DNA of 64,000 nucleotides from Pseudomonas sp. MM213 (GTDB lineage: Bacteria > Pseudomonadota > Gammaproteobacteria > Pseudomonadales > Pseudomonadaceae): assembly GCF_020423045.1 (NCBI RefSeq), contig NZ_CP081943.1:2542001-2606000 (forward strand), read 5' to 3'. Position numbers and translations under genes: made by a program. Positions 51,916 to 61,353 of this stretch are shown here, one piece after another. A model generated the notes under the pieces. The model was given only the letters and a program-made list of their open reading frames with translations. It was not told the origin of the DNA and searched no databases. Positions within the stretch are counted from its first letter, which is position 1. Each line of letters opens with the position of its first letter.

Positions 51916-53558
51916 GCCGTCTCCTGGCGTTGTTCCTGTTGCCGCTGGCAGCGGTCACCGACTTCGCGGTCGCCGCCGACGGCGCGTCCCGCCCATTGAA
52001 CTGGAACGCCATCGGCATGTTCCTGGTGTTCGTGCTGTTCACCCTCGGCGTCACGCGTTGGGCCGCATTGCGTACCCGTTCCGCCAGCGACTTCTACACC
52101 GCAGGCGGTGGCATGACTGGCTTCCAGAACGGCCTGGCGATTGCCGGCGACATGATCTCGGCGGCGTCCTTCCTCGGCATCTCGGCGATGATGTTTCTCA
52201 ATGGCTACGACGGCTTGCTCTACGCGCTGGGCGTGTTGGCGGGCTGGCCGATCATCCTGTTCCTGATCGCTGAGCGCCTGCGCAACCTCGGCAAATATAC
52301 GTTCGCCGACGTGGTCTCTTATCGCCTGGAACAAACCCCGGTGCGCCTGACCTCGGCGTTCGGCACCCTGACCGTCGCGTTGATGTACCTGGTGGCGCAG
52401 ATGGTCGGTGCCGGCAAGCTGATCGAGTTGCTGTTCGGCATCGACTACCTCTACGCGGTGATGCTGGTCGGTGTGTTGATGGTGTTCTACGTGACCTTCG
52501 GCGGCATGCTCGCCACCACGTGGGTGCAGATCATCAAAGCGGTGATGCTGCTGTTCGGCACCACGTTCATGGCGTTCATGGTGCTCAAGCATTTCGGTTT
52601 CAGCACCGAAGCGATGTTCGCCGGCGCCACTGCCGTGCACGCCAAGGGCAGCGCGATCATGGCGCCTGGTGGTTTGCTGTCGAACCCGATCGATGCGATC
52701 TCGCTGGGCTTGGGCATGATGTTCGGCACCGCCGGCCTGCCGCATATCCTGATGCGTTTCTTCACCGTCAGCGATGCCAAGGAAGCACGTAAAAGCGTGT
52801 TCTACGCCACCGGTTTCATCGGTTACTTCTACTTGCTGCTGATCATCGTCGGCTTCGGCGCCATCGTCATGGTCGGCACCGATCCTGCGTTCCGCGATGC
52901 CAGCGGCGCGATCATCGGCGGCGGCAACATGATTGCCGTGCACCTGGCGCAAGCCGTGGGCGGCAACCTGTTCCTCGGCTTCATCTCGGCGGTGGCCTTC
53001 GCCACCATTCTGGCGGTGGTTGCAGGCCTGGCGTTGTCCGGTGCCTCGGCAGTGTCCCACGATTTGTATGCCTGCGTGATGCGCAAGGGACAGGCCACCG
53101 AGCAGCAGGAAATCCGCGTGTCGCGCATTGCCACGCTGTGCATCGGCGTGCTGGCGATCATCCTCGGCCTGCTGTTCGAATCGCAGAACATTGCGTTCCT
53201 TTCCGGCCTGGTGCTGGCCATCGCCGCGTCGGTGAATTTCCCGGTGCTGTTCCTTTCGATGTACTGGAAAGGCCTGACCACTCGCGGCGCGGTCACCGGC
53301 AGCCTGACGGGGCTGGTCTCGGCGATTGTCCTGCTGGTACTGAGCCCGGCGGTGTGGGTCAACGTGCTGCATCACGACAAGGCGCTGTTCCCGTACTCCA
53401 ACCCGGCGCTGTTTTCCATGAGCCTCGCGTTTTTCAGTGCCTGGCTGTTTTCGGTCACCGACACCTCGCCGCGAGCGGCCCTTGAGCGCGGCCGCTACCT
53501 GGCGCAGTTCATCCGTTCGATGACCGGCATCGGTGCCTCCGGCGCCAGCAAGCACTAA
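51912..53558 (+). CDS. paaL: Phenylacetate permease, SSS-family (ActP-like)
   Basis: A 548-residue sodium:solute symporter with a signal-like first segment and about thirteen membrane helices. Conserved [32 protein letters not shown] and GGVDY-type segments match ActP/PaaL. In the paa island it is the most likely phenylacetate uptake system; acetate remains possible by homology. It is coupled to DUF485 by ATGA. The next gene, a porin, begins 32 bp later. Confidence 0.85.
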   Translation: MSRLLALFLLPLAAVTDFAVAADGASRPLNWNAIGMFLVFVLFTLGVTRWAALRTRSASDFYTAGGGMTGFQNGLAIAGDMISAASFLGISAMMFLNGYDGLLYALGVLAGWPIILFLIAERLRNLGKYTFADVVSYRLEQTPVRLTSAFGTLTVALMYLVAQMVGAGKLIELLFGIDYLYAVMLVGVLMVFYVTFGGMLATTWVQIIKAVMLLFGTTFMAFMVLKHFGFSTEAMFAGATAVHAKGSAIMAPGGLLSNPIDAISLGLGMMFGTAGLPHILMRFFTVSDAKEARKSVFYATGFIGYFYLLLIIVGFGAIVMVGTDPAFRDASGAIIGGGNMIAVHLAQAVGGNLFLGFISAVAFATILAVVAGLALSGASAVSHDLYACVMRKGQATEQQEIRVSRIATLCIGVLAIILGLLFESQNIAFLSGLVLAIAASVNFPVLFLSMYWKGLTTRGAVTGSLTGLVSAIVLLVLSPAVWVNVLHHDKALFPYSNPALFSMSLAFFSAWLFSVTDTSPRAALERGRYLAQFIRSMTGIGASGASKH

Positions 53559-53590
53559 TCACGACCGACTGATGGCAGGGAATAAAAACA

Positions 53591-54844
53591 ATGAAGCCCG
53601 CACGTTCTGCACCTTACGAATCACTGTTTTCGCTGGCCGCCGCATTGAGTCTGCCCATGGTCGCCCCCAGCGCCATGGCTGACTTCATCGATGACAGCAA
53701 GGCCCGTATTGAAATGCGCAACCACTACATCAATCGCGATTTCCGTCAGGACAACGCGGCGCAATCCAAGGCTGAAGAATGGGCGCAGGGTTTCACCGCG
53801 CGCATCGAGTCCGGGTTCACCGACGGTACTTTAGGCTTCGGTCTCGATGCGTTGGGGGAGCTGGGATTGAAACTCGACTCCAGCCCGGATCGCCGTGGCA
53901 CCGGGCTACTGCCCTTCGGTCCGAAAAGCCATGAGCCGGCGGACGAGTTCAGCGAGCTGGGGCTGACCGGCAAGCTGCGGGTGTCGAAAAGCGTGTTGAA
54001 GCTCGGCACCCTGCAACCCCTGCTGCCGGTGGCGACTTACAACGACACCCGCCTGCTCGGTTCTACCTTTGAGGGCGGCTTGCTGACCAGCCAGGAAATC
54101 AGTGGCCTGACGCTGAATACCGGGCGCCTGACCAAGGCCAACCTGCGGGATTCCTCCAGCAACGATGACATCGGTTACGCCGCCGCCAGCAGTGATCACT
54201 TCGACTTTGCCGGTGGCAGCTACGCGTTCAGTCCGCAACTGAACCTGAGTTATTACTACGGCAAGCTCGATCAGATTTATCGCCAGCAATTTGTCGGGTT
54301 GGTGCATACCCAGCCGCTGGGCAACGGTTTCAATCTGCGCAGCGACTTGCGCTATTTCGACAGCCGGGGCGACGGCGCCGAACGCGCCGGGCGCATCGAC
54401 AACCGCAACTTCAACAGCATGTTCACCGTGTCCCACGGTGCCCACAAGGTCAGCGCCACGTACCAGCAATTGTCCGGCGACAGTGCCTTTCCGTTCCTCA
54501 ACGGCGGCGATCCGTACGTGGTCAACCTGGTGACCTTCAACACCTACACCCGGGCCGACGAGGACTCCTGGCAGTTGCGTTACGACTACGACTTCGCGGC
54601 GCAAGGCATTCCCGGCCTGACCTTCATGACCCGCTACACCGACGGGCGCCACGTCAAGGCCGGCACCGTCGACAACGGCCGTGAGCGCGAGCGCGACACC
54701 GACATCAGTTACGTCATCCAGAGCGGCGTGTTCAAGGACGTCAGCCTGCGCTGGCGCAACGTGACCTTCCGCTCCGGCAATGGCCTGAACACCGCCCTCG
54801 ATGAAAACCGGCTGATCGTCGGTTACACCGTGGCGCTTTGGTAA
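53591..54844 (+). CDS. OprD-family outer-membrane porin (phenylacetate channel)
   Basis: A 417-residue OprD-type porin. The signal peptide ends SAMA/DFIDD at about residue 31; RIEMRNHYINRDFRQ and DIGYAAASSDHFDFAGGSYAF show the family; the final strand ends in aromatic ALW as expected for barrel proteins. In P. putida this place is taken by PhaK/PaaM, the phenylacetate-specific channel. It is in the same strand as the permease and paaZ. Confidence 0.85.
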   Translation: MKPARSAPYESLFSLAAALSLPMVAPSAMADFIDDSKARIEMRNHYINRDFRQDNAAQSKAEEWAQGFTARIESGFTDGTLGFGLDALGELGLKLDSSPDRRGTGLLPFGPKSHEPADEFSELGLTGKLRVSKSVLKLGTLQPLLPVATYNDTRLLGSTFEGGLLTSQEISGLTLNTGRLTKANLRDSSSNDDIGYAAASSDHFDFAGGSYAFSPQLNLSYYYGKLDQIYRQQFVGLVHTQPLGNGFNLRSDLRYFDSRGDGAERAGRIDNRNFNSMFTVSHGAHKVSATYQQLSGDSAFPFLNGGDPYVVNLVTFNTYTRADEDSWQLRYDYDFAAQGIPGLTFMTRYTDGRHVKAGTVDNGRERERDTDISYVIQSGVFKDVSLRWRNVTFRSGNGLNTALDENRLIVGYTVALW

Positions 54845-54853
54845 TCCCTGAAG

Positions 54854-54873
54854 GGCGCGGTTACCGCCGCGCC
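54854..54873 (+). promoter_or_regulatory. Intercistronic hairpin before paaZ
   Basis: Stem GGCGCGG/CCGCGCC (54854-54860 with 54867-54873) without T-run; a stability or attenuation element is possible. Confidence 0.45.
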
Positions 54874-54902
54874 AACACCTTTCACAACCTGGAGGAATCG
54901 TG

Positions 54903-56957
54903 ATGTCTCACGCCCCTACCCTGCAAAGTTTCATCGCCGGTCGCTGGATCGGCCAACACGGTGCCCAGGTGCTGCGCAGCGCCATCGACGGCCACGAGAT
55001 TGCACGCACCCACGAGGAACGCCCGGACTTCGCCGAAGCCGTCGAGCACGGTCGTCGCCAAGGCATCAGCGGCTTGATGGCGCTGGACTTCCAGCAACGG
55101 GCGCAACGCCTCAAGGCACTGGCCTTGTACCTGAGCGAACGCAAGGAACAGCTTTACGCGATCTCCCACCACAGCGGCGCCACCCGTGCCGACAGCTGGA
55201 TCGATATCGAGGGCGGCAACAGCACGCTGTTCACCTACGCCAGCCTCGGCTCGCGGGAACTGCCGTCGGGCAACATCGTCCACGAAGGCCCGGCGATGCA
55301 GCTGAGCAAGCTCGGCACCTTCGCCGGCACGCACATTCTGGTGCCGCGCGGTGGTCTTGCGGTGCACATCAATGCGTTCAACTTCCCGATCTGGGGCATG
55401 CTGGAAAAATTCGCGCCGAGCTTTCTCGCCGGCATGCCGTGCATCGTCAAACCGGCCAGCGCCACCAGCTACCTGACCGAAGCCGTGGTGCGGCTGATGG
55501 ACGAATCCGGCTTGCTACCGGCGGGCAGCCTGCAACTGATCATCGGCAGCACCGGTGACTTGCTCGACCGCCTGCAAGGCCAGGACGTGGTGACGTTCAC
55601 CGGTTCCGCCGACACCGCAGCCAAGCTGCGCGTCAATCCGAACCTGATCCGCAACTCGGTGCCGTTCAACGCCGAAGCCGACTCGCTGAACTGCGCGATC
55701 CTCGCCCCGGACGTGACCCCGGACGACGAAGAGTTCGAGCTGTTCATCAAGGAAGTCGCACGGGAAATGACCACCAAGGCCGGGCAGAAATGCACCGCCA
55801 TCCGCCGCGCCATCGTGCCGGCCAAACACATCGATGCCGTCGCGACCCGTTTGCGCGACCGTCTGAAGAAAGTCGTGGTCGGCGACCCGTCGGTGGAAGG
55901 CGTGCGCATGGGTGCACTGGCCTCTCACGATCAGCAAAAAGACGTCGCCGAGCGCCTGGAAAGCCTGCTGCAAAGCAGCGACCTGCTGTTTGGCGCTCGC
56001 GACGGTTTTGAGCCGCGTGGCGAAAACGTCAGCCAGGGTGCGTTCTTCGCGCCGACCCTGTTGCAGGCCCGCGACCCGCACGCTGAAGGCGGCGCGCACG
56101 ACATCGAAGCGTTCGGCCCGGTCAGCACGCTGATGGCCTACGACGACCTCGACGAAGCACTGGCCCTGGCCGCGCGCGGCAAAGGCAGCCTGGTGGCGAG
56201 TCTGATCACCAAGGACCCGCAGATCGCCGCCAAAGCCATTCCTGTCGCGGCGGCCTGGCACGGTCGCTTGCTGGTGCTGGACCGCGAATCCGCCGCAGAA
56301 TCCACCGGCCACGGCTCGCCCCTGCCACAACTCAAGCATGGCGGGCCGGGTCGTGCCGGTGGCGGTGAAGAGCTCGGTGGTCTGCGCGCAGTGAAACACT
56401 ACCTGCAACGCGCCGCCGTGCAAGGCTCGCCGACCATGCTCGCCGCCGTCACCGGTGAATACGTGCGTGGCGCCAAGGTCATCGAGACCGAGGTGCATCC
56501 GTTCCGCCGGTTCTTCCAGGACCTGCAGATCGGCGAATCGCTGCTGACCCACCGTCGCACCGTGACCGAGGCCGATCTGGTGAACTTCGGTTGCCTGTCC
56601 GGCGATCACTTCTACATGCACTTCGACGAGATCGCCGCCAAGGAATCGCAATTCGGCAAACGCATCGCCCACGGTTACTTCGTGCTGTCGGCGGCGGCCG
56701 GTCTGTTCGTCTCCCCGGCGCCAGGCCCGGTGCTGGCCAACTACGGCCTGGATACGTTGCGCTTCATCAACCCGGTGGGCATCGGCGACACCATCCAGGC
56801 GCGCCTGACCTGCAAACGCAAAATCGATCAGGGCAAAAAGAGCCCGCAAGGCATTCCACAGGGCGTGGTGGCATGGGACGTGGAAGTCACCAACCAGCTG
56901 GGTGAACTGGTCGCCAGTTACGACATCCTCACGCTGGTCGTCAAACGCGAGGGTTAA
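54903..56957 (+). CDS. paaZ: Bifunctional oxepin-CoA hydrolase/semialdehyde dehydrogenase PaaZ
   Basis: A 684-residue fusion. The N-terminal aldehyde dehydrogenase has the catalytic Cys297 in TTKAGQKCTAIRR and EVVTFTGSA-like VVTFTGSADTAAKL. From about residue 530 a MaoC hydratase domain has FGCLSGDHFYMHFDEIAA and RIAHGYFVLS. It opens oxepin-CoA and oxidises the semialdehyde to 3-oxo-5,6-dehydrosuberyl-CoA. GGAGGAAT is upstream of GTG-ATG; I use the ATG. Length equals the E. coli enzyme. Confidence 0.95.
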   Translation: MSHAPTLQSFIAGRWIGQHGAQVLRSAIDGHEIARTHEERPDFAEAVEHGRRQGISGLMALDFQQRAQRLKALALYLSERKEQLYAISHHSGATRADSWIDIEGGNSTLFTYASLGSRELPSGNIVHEGPAMQLSKLGTFAGTHILVPRGGLAVHINAFNFPIWGMLEKFAPSFLAGMPCIVKPASATSYLTEAVVRLMDESGLLPAGSLQLIIGSTGDLLDRLQGQDVVTFTGSADTAAKLRVNPNLIRNSVPFNAEADSLNCAILAPDVTPDDEEFELFIKEVAREMTTKAGQKCTAIRRAIVPAKHIDAVATRLRDRLKKVVVGDPSVEGVRMGALASHDQQKDVAERLESLLQSSDLLFGARDGFEPRGENVSQGAFFAPTLLQARDPHAEGGAHDIEAFGPVSTLMAYDDLDEALALAARGKGSLVASLITKDPQIAAKAIPVAAAWHGRLLVLDRESAAESTGHGSPLPQLKHGGPGRAGGGEELGGLRAVKHYLQRAAVQGSPTMLAAVTGEYVRGAKVIETEVHPFRRFFQDLQIGESLLTHRRTVTEADLVNFGCLSGDHFYMHFDEIAAKESQFGKRIAHGYFVLSAAAGLFVSPAPGPVLANYGLDTLRFINPVGIGDTIQARLTCKRKIDQGKKSPQGIPQGVVAWDVEVTNQLGELVASYDILTLVVKREG

Positions 56958-56963
56958 CGCAGG

Positions 56964-57053
56964 CCTGTAGACGCTGGCTTGCTGGCGATGGCGTCCGCAT
57001 GATCGATGCCAATCCAAAGGCCCCATCGCCAGCAAGCCGGCTCCTACAAGGGG
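56964..57053. repeat. REPIN, first copy of a tandem duplicate
   Basis: Left arm CCTGTAGACGCTGGCTTGCT (one degenerate end), right arm GCAAGCCGGCTCCTACAAGG. Spacer CGCATGATCGATGC is shared with the next copy. Confidence 0.88.
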
Positions 57054-57091
57054 TTTGTGTGAACGCCAGTTTCAACGTTCACACCGATCCA

Positions 57092-57180
57092 CTGTAGGAG
57101 CCGGCTTGCTGGCGATGACGGCCGCATGATCGATGCACATCCCAAGGCCCCATCGCCGGCAAGCCGGTTCCTACAAGGGG
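57092..57180. repeat. REPIN, second copy of a tandem duplicate
   Basis: Left arm CTGTAGGAGCCGGCTTGCT, right arm GCAAGCCGGTTCCTACAAGG. The inner spacer repeats CGCATGATCGATGC and AAGGCCCCATCGCC of the copy 128 bp upstream. Confidence 0.88.
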
Positions 57181-57204
57181 CTTTCTGCGAGTTCCTGTTA
57201 CAAC

Positions 57205-57294
57205 GCCTTCGCACTGGTTTTTGCAAGTGACTGTGCGTTTATTGCCTTCTTCAAGGACATGACCGGCATCACCCCTGGCCACTGGCGAAAATAA
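57205..57294 (+). pseudogene. Relic of an AraC-family regulator C terminus
   Basis: The frame ending at TAA 57292 reads GFASDCAFIAFFKDMTGITPGHWRK-like sequence (here VFASDCAFIAFFKDM then TGITPGHWRK), the last helix-turn-helix of an AraC protein. No upstream part exists; the REPIN at 57180 replaces it. It is the remnant of a regulator deleted next to the efflux genes. Confidence 0.7.
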
Positions 57295-57334
57295 GCACCT
57301 GACGATCGGCAGCAGAAATTAATTGCGACCAAAT

Positions 57335-57362
57335 ATTACATACGTCATATTACGTACGTAAT
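57335..57362. promoter_or_regulatory. Tandem operator-like sites before emrAB
   Basis: Two abutting 14-mers: ATTACATACGTCAT (57335-57348) and the perfect palindrome ATTACGTACGTAAT (57349-57362), differing at two bases. They end 30 bp before the emrA start, as expected for a TetR or MarR repressor site. Confidence 0.6.
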
Positions 57363-57391
57363 TAAACGCCGATTCCCACAGGTAATCCTCC

Positions 57392-58513
57392 ATGACCAGC
57401 ATGCCCAGCCTTGAACCCGACGTTGCCGTTGCGGTGAGCACACCCAAGCCTCCCCTGCTCAAGCGCCTGATCCTGCTGACGCTGGCCATTGCCGCCCTGG
57501 TATGTGCAGGCCTTTACGCCACCCATTGGTGGACCGCCGGGCGTTTCATCGAAGAAACCGACGACGCCTACATTGGCGGCGACGTGACGGTGATCGGGCC
57601 GAAGGTCGCGGGTTACATCGAAGAGGTGATGGTCAGCGACAACCAGAAAGTGAAGGCCGGCGATGTGCTTATCCGCCTCGATTCCCGTGACTACCGCGCC
57701 AACCTGGCCAAGGCCGAAGGCGCGGTGGCTGCGCAAGAAGCCTTGCTGGCCAACCTCGACGCCACCGAACAACTGCAACACGCAGTGATCGGTCAGGCCC
57801 GTGCGGGGATCGACGCCACCGGCGCTGAAACCGCCCGCTCGCGGGACGACAATGCACGCTACAAACGCCTGGTCGGCAGCAACGCTGTCTCCGTGGAAAG
57901 TGCGCAACGGGCCGACGCCACCTTCAAGACCGCCCAGGCGCTGAGTGCTCGGGCCCAGGCTGAACTGCTGGCGGCGCAACGCCAATTGAACGTGATCGAC
58001 ACTCAGAAACAGCAAGCACGTGCCGCGCTGATGCAGGCCAAGGCCGAACGAGACCTGGCGCAATTGAACGTCGGTTACACCGAGTTGCGCGCACCGATGG
58101 ATGGCGTGATCGGCAATCGCCGGGCGCGTGTCGGTGCGTATGCGCAGGCCGGTTCGCAGCAGTTGTCGGTGGTGCCGGCCAGCGGGCTGTGGGTCGATGC
58201 CAACTTCAAGGAAGACCAACTGGCGCACATGACACCGGGCCAACCAGTGATCATTCACGCCGACGTGCTCTCGGGGCAGGTATTCCACGGGCACCTCGAC
58301 AGCCTCGCGCCAGCCAGCGGTTCGCAGTTCAGCGTGTTGCCACCGGAAAACGCCACCGGCAACTTCACCAAAATCGTGCAGCGAGTGCCAGTGCGGATCG
58401 TGCTCGATCCTGCCGACGGCGTGCTTGGGCATCTGCGTCCGGGCCTGTCGGTGACCGCTGAAGTCGACACACGCAAGGAGCCTGAAACGCCTGCCGTGGC
58501 CAGCGCGCCATGA
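57392..58513 (+). CDS. HlyD-family efflux adaptor (EmrA-like)
   Basis: A 373-residue membrane fusion protein. One N-terminal membrane helix (LILLTLAIAALVCAGLYA), the biotinyl-lipoyl segment ETDDAYIGGDVTVIGPKVAGYIEEVMV and KAGDVLIRLDSRDY, then a coiled coil (residues 100-210) and LRAPMDGVIGNRRARVGAYAQAG. It spans the periplasm and would link the MFS pump to a TolC-type channel, which is not in the window. Overlaps the pump gene by four bases (ATGA). Confidence 0.9.
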   Translation: MTSMPSLEPDVAVAVSTPKPPLLKRLILLTLAIAALVCAGLYATHWWTAGRFIEETDDAYIGGDVTVIGPKVAGYIEEVMVSDNQKVKAGDVLIRLDSRDYRANLAKAEGAVAAQEALLANLDATEQLQHAVIGQARAGIDATGAETARSRDDNARYKRLVGSNAVSVESAQRADATFKTAQALSARAQAELLAAQRQLNVIDTQKQQARAALMQAKAERDLAQLNVGYTELRAPMDGVIGNRRARVGAYAQAGSQQLSVVPASGLWVDANFKEDQLAHMTPGQPVIIHADVLSGQVFHGHLDSLAPASGSQFSVLPPENATGNFTKIVQRVPVRIVLDPADGVLGHLRPGLSVTAEVDTRKEPETPAVASAP

Positions 58514-60102
58514 GCCGCGCCCTCGCCGCCCCCGCGCAGCCGTTCAACGCCGCCAGCATGGCAACGGCGACCAAGGTGTTCGCCTTCGCCACCATGTGCA
58601 TCGGCATGTTCATTGCCCTGCTGGATATCCAGATCGTCTCGGCTTCATTGCGCGATATCGGCGGCGGGTTGTCGGCGGGCACTGACGAAACGGCGTGGGT
58701 GCAAACCAGCTACCTGATCGCCGAAATCATCGTGATTCCGCTGTCCGGCTGGCTCTCCCGCGTGTTCTCGACCCGCTGGCTGTTCTGCGCATCCGCGGTG
58801 GGTTTCACCCTGGCCAGCCTGCTCTGCGGCGCGGCCTGGAACATTCAGAGCATGATCGCCTTCCGCGCCCTGCAAGGGTTTCTTGGCGGTTCGATGATCC
58901 CGCTGGTGTTCACCACGGCGTTCTTTTTCTTCACCGGCAAACAACGGGTGATCGCCGCCGCGACCATCGGCGCGGTGGCGTCCTTGGCACCGACACTGGG
59001 ACCGGTGATTGGTGGCTGGATCACCGACGTTTCCTCCTGGCACTGGCTGTTCTACATCAACCTGGTGCCGGGGATTTTTGTTGCGGTGGCGGTGCCGATG
59101 CTGGTGAAGATCGATCAGCCGGAACTGTCGCTGCTCAAGGGCGCCGACTATTTGAGCATGGTGTTTCTGGCACTGTTTCTCGGCTGCCTGGAATACACCC
59201 TCGAAGAAGGCCCGCGCTGGAACTGGTTCAGTGACCGCACGATTCTGACCACCGCATGGATCAGCGGCCTGGCTGGCCTGGCGTTCATCGGCCGGACCTT
59301 GCACGTGGCCAACCCGATCGTCGATTTGCGCGCCCTCAAAGACCGCAACTTCGCCCTCGGCTGCTTCTTCTCGTTTGTCACCGGGATCGGCCTGTTTGCC
59401 ACGATTTACCTGACGCCGCTGTTTCTCGGTCGGGTGCGGGGTTATGGCGCGCTGGACATTGGTCTGGCGGTTTTCTCCACCGGGGTGTTCCAGATCATGG
59501 CGATTCCGCTGTACGCCTTTCTGGCCAACCGCATCGATCTGCGCTGGGTCATGATGACCGGCCTTGGGTTATTCGCTTTGTCGATGTGGGATTTCAGCCC
59601 GATCACCCATGACTGGGGAGGCAAGGAATTGATGCTGCCGCAAGCGCTGCGCGGAATTGCCCAGCAACTGGCGGTGCCGCCAGCGGTCACCTTGACCCTC
59701 GGCGGCTTGGCACCGGCCCGACTCAAACACGCTTCCGGGCTGTTCAACCTGATGCGCAACCTGGGCGGAGCCATTGGCATCGCCGCCTGCGCGACGATCC
59801 TTAATGACCGCACCAACCTGCACTTCACACGATTGGCGGAAAACCTCAACAGCACCAACGAAGCCCTGAATCAATGGCTTTCCCAGGTCGGCAACAAATT
59901 CGCCACGCTCGGCCAAAGCGGTGACGCGGGTGTCACCGCCAGCCTGCACCAGTTATGGCTGCTGACCTACCGCGAAGCGCAGACGCAAACCTACGGCGAT
60001 GCGTTTCTGATGATCATGGTCTGCTTCATCATCGCCACGGCGATGGTGCCCTTGATGCGCAAGGTGCAACCACCGGCCGCGCCTTCAGCGGACGCTCACT
60101 GA
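58510..60102 (+). CDS. MFS multidrug efflux pump (EmrB/QacA, DHA2 family)
   Basis: A 530-residue transporter with fourteen predicted helices. MCIGMFIALLDIQIVSASLRDIGGGL is the D1 motif of DHA2 pumps and GGSMIPLVFTTAFFFFTGKQR the motif C region. It forms a tripartite drug efflux system with the EmrA-like adaptor. Substrates are unknown. Its stop lies one base before the stop of the convergent AhpD-like gene. Confidence 0.9.
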   Translation: MSRALAAPAQPFNAASMATATKVFAFATMCIGMFIALLDIQIVSASLRDIGGGLSAGTDETAWVQTSYLIAEIIVIPLSGWLSRVFSTRWLFCASAVGFTLASLLCGAAWNIQSMIAFRALQGFLGGSMIPLVFTTAFFFFTGKQRVIAAATIGAVASLAPTLGPVIGGWITDVSSWHWLFYINLVPGIFVAVAVPMLVKIDQPELSLLKGADYLSMVFLALFLGCLEYTLEEGPRWNWFSDRTILTTAWISGLAGLAFIGRTLHVANPIVDLRALKDRNFALGCFFSFVTGIGLFATIYLTPLFLGRVRGYGALDIGLAVFSTGVFQIMAIPLYAFLANRIDLRWVMMTGLGLFALSMWDFSPITHDWGGKELMLPQALRGIAQQLAVPPAVTLTLGGLAPARLKHASGLFNLMRNLGGAIGIAACATILNDRTNLHFTRLAENLNSTNEALNQWLSQVGNKFATLGQSGDAGVTASLHQLWLLTYREAQTQTYGDAFLMIMVCFIIATAMVPLMRKVQPPAAPSADAH

Positions 60103-60543
60103 TCAGGCCTGAGGCGTTTTACGGAAGCCTACGGCCAGACGGTTCCAGCTATTGATGGTGGAAATCGCCACGGTCAGGTCGACCATTTCCTTGGGGCTGA
60201 ACTGCGCAGCGACCACTTCGTAGTCTTCGTCCGGAGCGTGGGTCAGGCTCAGTTGGGTCAGGGACTCGGTCCAGAGCAACGCAGCACGTTCGCGCTCGGT
60301 GAAGAACGGGGCCTCGCGCCAGGCGGTCACGGCGAACAGGCGACGCGGGGTTTCGCCGCCCTTGATCGCATCGGCGGTGTGCATGTCGATGCAGAAGGCG
60401 CAGCCATTGATTTGCGAAGCACGCAACTTGACCAGTTCGATCAGGGTCTTTTCCAGAGGCAGCTTCGAAACGGCGGTTTCCAGGGCGATCATGGCTTTGA
60501 GGGCATCAGGGGACGCGGTGTAGAAATCGATACGGGGTTTCAT
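60103..60543 (-). CDS. Carboxymuconolactone decarboxylase/AhpD-like protein
   Basis: A 146-residue AhpD-fold protein. The redox motif is INGCAFCIDMHTADAIKGG (CxxC plus downstream His), the alkylhydroperoxidase signature. The start is the ATG at 60543. It probably protects against peroxides as a thiol-dependent reductase; family knowledge, not shown here. It is convergent with the efflux pump with no gap. Confidence 0.88.
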   Translation of the reverse strand: MKPRIDFYTASPDALKAMIALETAVSKLPLEKTLIELVKLRASQINGCAFCIDMHTADAIKGGETPRRLFAVTAWREAPFFTERERAALLWTESLTQLSLTHAPDEDYEVVAAQFSPKEMVDLTVAISTINSWNRLAVGFRKTPQA

Positions 60544-60640
60544 GGCAGGCTCCGGGAGCAAGTGGGGGTGGAGCTAAGTTAGTCCTGCAGGCCGGCTGCT
60601 GGAATATCCAATTTCTCAGAAGTCGAGTAGACCGCCGCCG

Positions 60641-60736
60641 CCCTTGTAGGAGCCGGCTTGCTGGCGATGCGGGCAACTCGGAGCAAATTGATGAGTGAGG
60701 TGATGCTATCGCCAGCAAGCCGGCTCCTACAGGGGG
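60641..60736. repeat. REPIN, CCGGCTTGCTGGCGATG type
   Basis: Arms CCCTTGTAGGAGCCGGCTTG and CAAGCCGGCTCCTACAGGG. The remaining parts of the 300-bp gap hold the Fur box at 60789 and nothing else seen. Confidence 0.9.
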
Positions 60737-60788
60737 GCGAAAAATAGTCTGTCGGGCGGATTGCCAGCACTCGGTCCTCGCCACTAGA

Positions 60789-60811
60789 ATGCGATCAATT
60801 CTTAATTGCAT
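60789..60811. promoter_or_regulatory. Fur-box candidate for the second iron set
   Basis: A 23-bp near-palindrome beginning ATGCGATCAATTC and ending TTAATTGCAT. It resembles Pseudomonas Fur sites and is 36 bp before the sigma-factor start. Confidence 0.55.
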
Positions 60812-60846
60812 CAGGCCAGGACGCCGGAAAAGAGTATCAGCCCCCC

Positions 60847-61353
60847 ATGTCGTCAGCCGACCAGCCTTTGAACCAGCAAATCCATACCCTCTACAGCGAA
60901 CACCACGGTTGGCTTCAGGGATGGCTGCAGCGAAAACTCGGTAATCGCTGCGACGCGGCGGACCTGGCCCACGATACGTTCCTGCGTTTGCTGACCCGGC
61001 AAGTCGTCAAGCCCTGGGGCAGCGAGCCCCGGGCACTGCTGACGCACATCGCCAAGGGCCTGGTGATTGATCGCTGGCGTCGACAGGACATCGAACGCGC
61101 TTATCTGGAGACCATTGCCCACCTGCCAGCCACAGAGGTGCCATCACCGGAAACCCGCCTGCTGATTCTCGAAACCCTGATGCGCATCGAAGCGCTGCTG
61201 CGCGAATTGCCGGCCATCACTCGCGAAACCTTTCTGCTGTCACAGATCGAAGGGCTGACCTACCACCAGATCGCCGCACGCCTGAATGTGTCGCTGATCA
61301 CCGTCAAACGGCACATGCGCACTGCGTTCATTACCTGCCTGAGTGTCGCCTGA
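60847..61353 (+). CDS. FecI-family ECF sigma factor (second set)
   Basis: A 168-residue iron-starvation sigma factor. Region 2 has NRCDAADLAHDTFLRLLTRQ; region 4 has ELPAITRETFLLSQIEGLTYHQIAARLNVSLITVKRHM. Its stop TGA shares a base with the ATG of the anti-sigma factor (TGATG). A Fur-box candidate lies just upstream. It would drive the TonB receptor at 62414. Confidence 0.92.
   Translation: MSSADQPLNQQIHTLYSEHHGWLQGWLQRKLGNRCDAADLAHDTFLRLLTRQVVKPWGSEPRALLTHIAKGLVIDRWRRQDIERAYLETIAHLPATEVPSPETRLLILETLMRIEALLRELPAITRETFLLSQIEGLTYHQIAARLNVSLITVKRHMRTAFITCLSVA

Noticed and set aside
57205..57294. A full AraC-family gene before the efflux operon
   Set aside because: Only the final helix-turn-helix remains; upstream is REP DNA, so I call it a relic.
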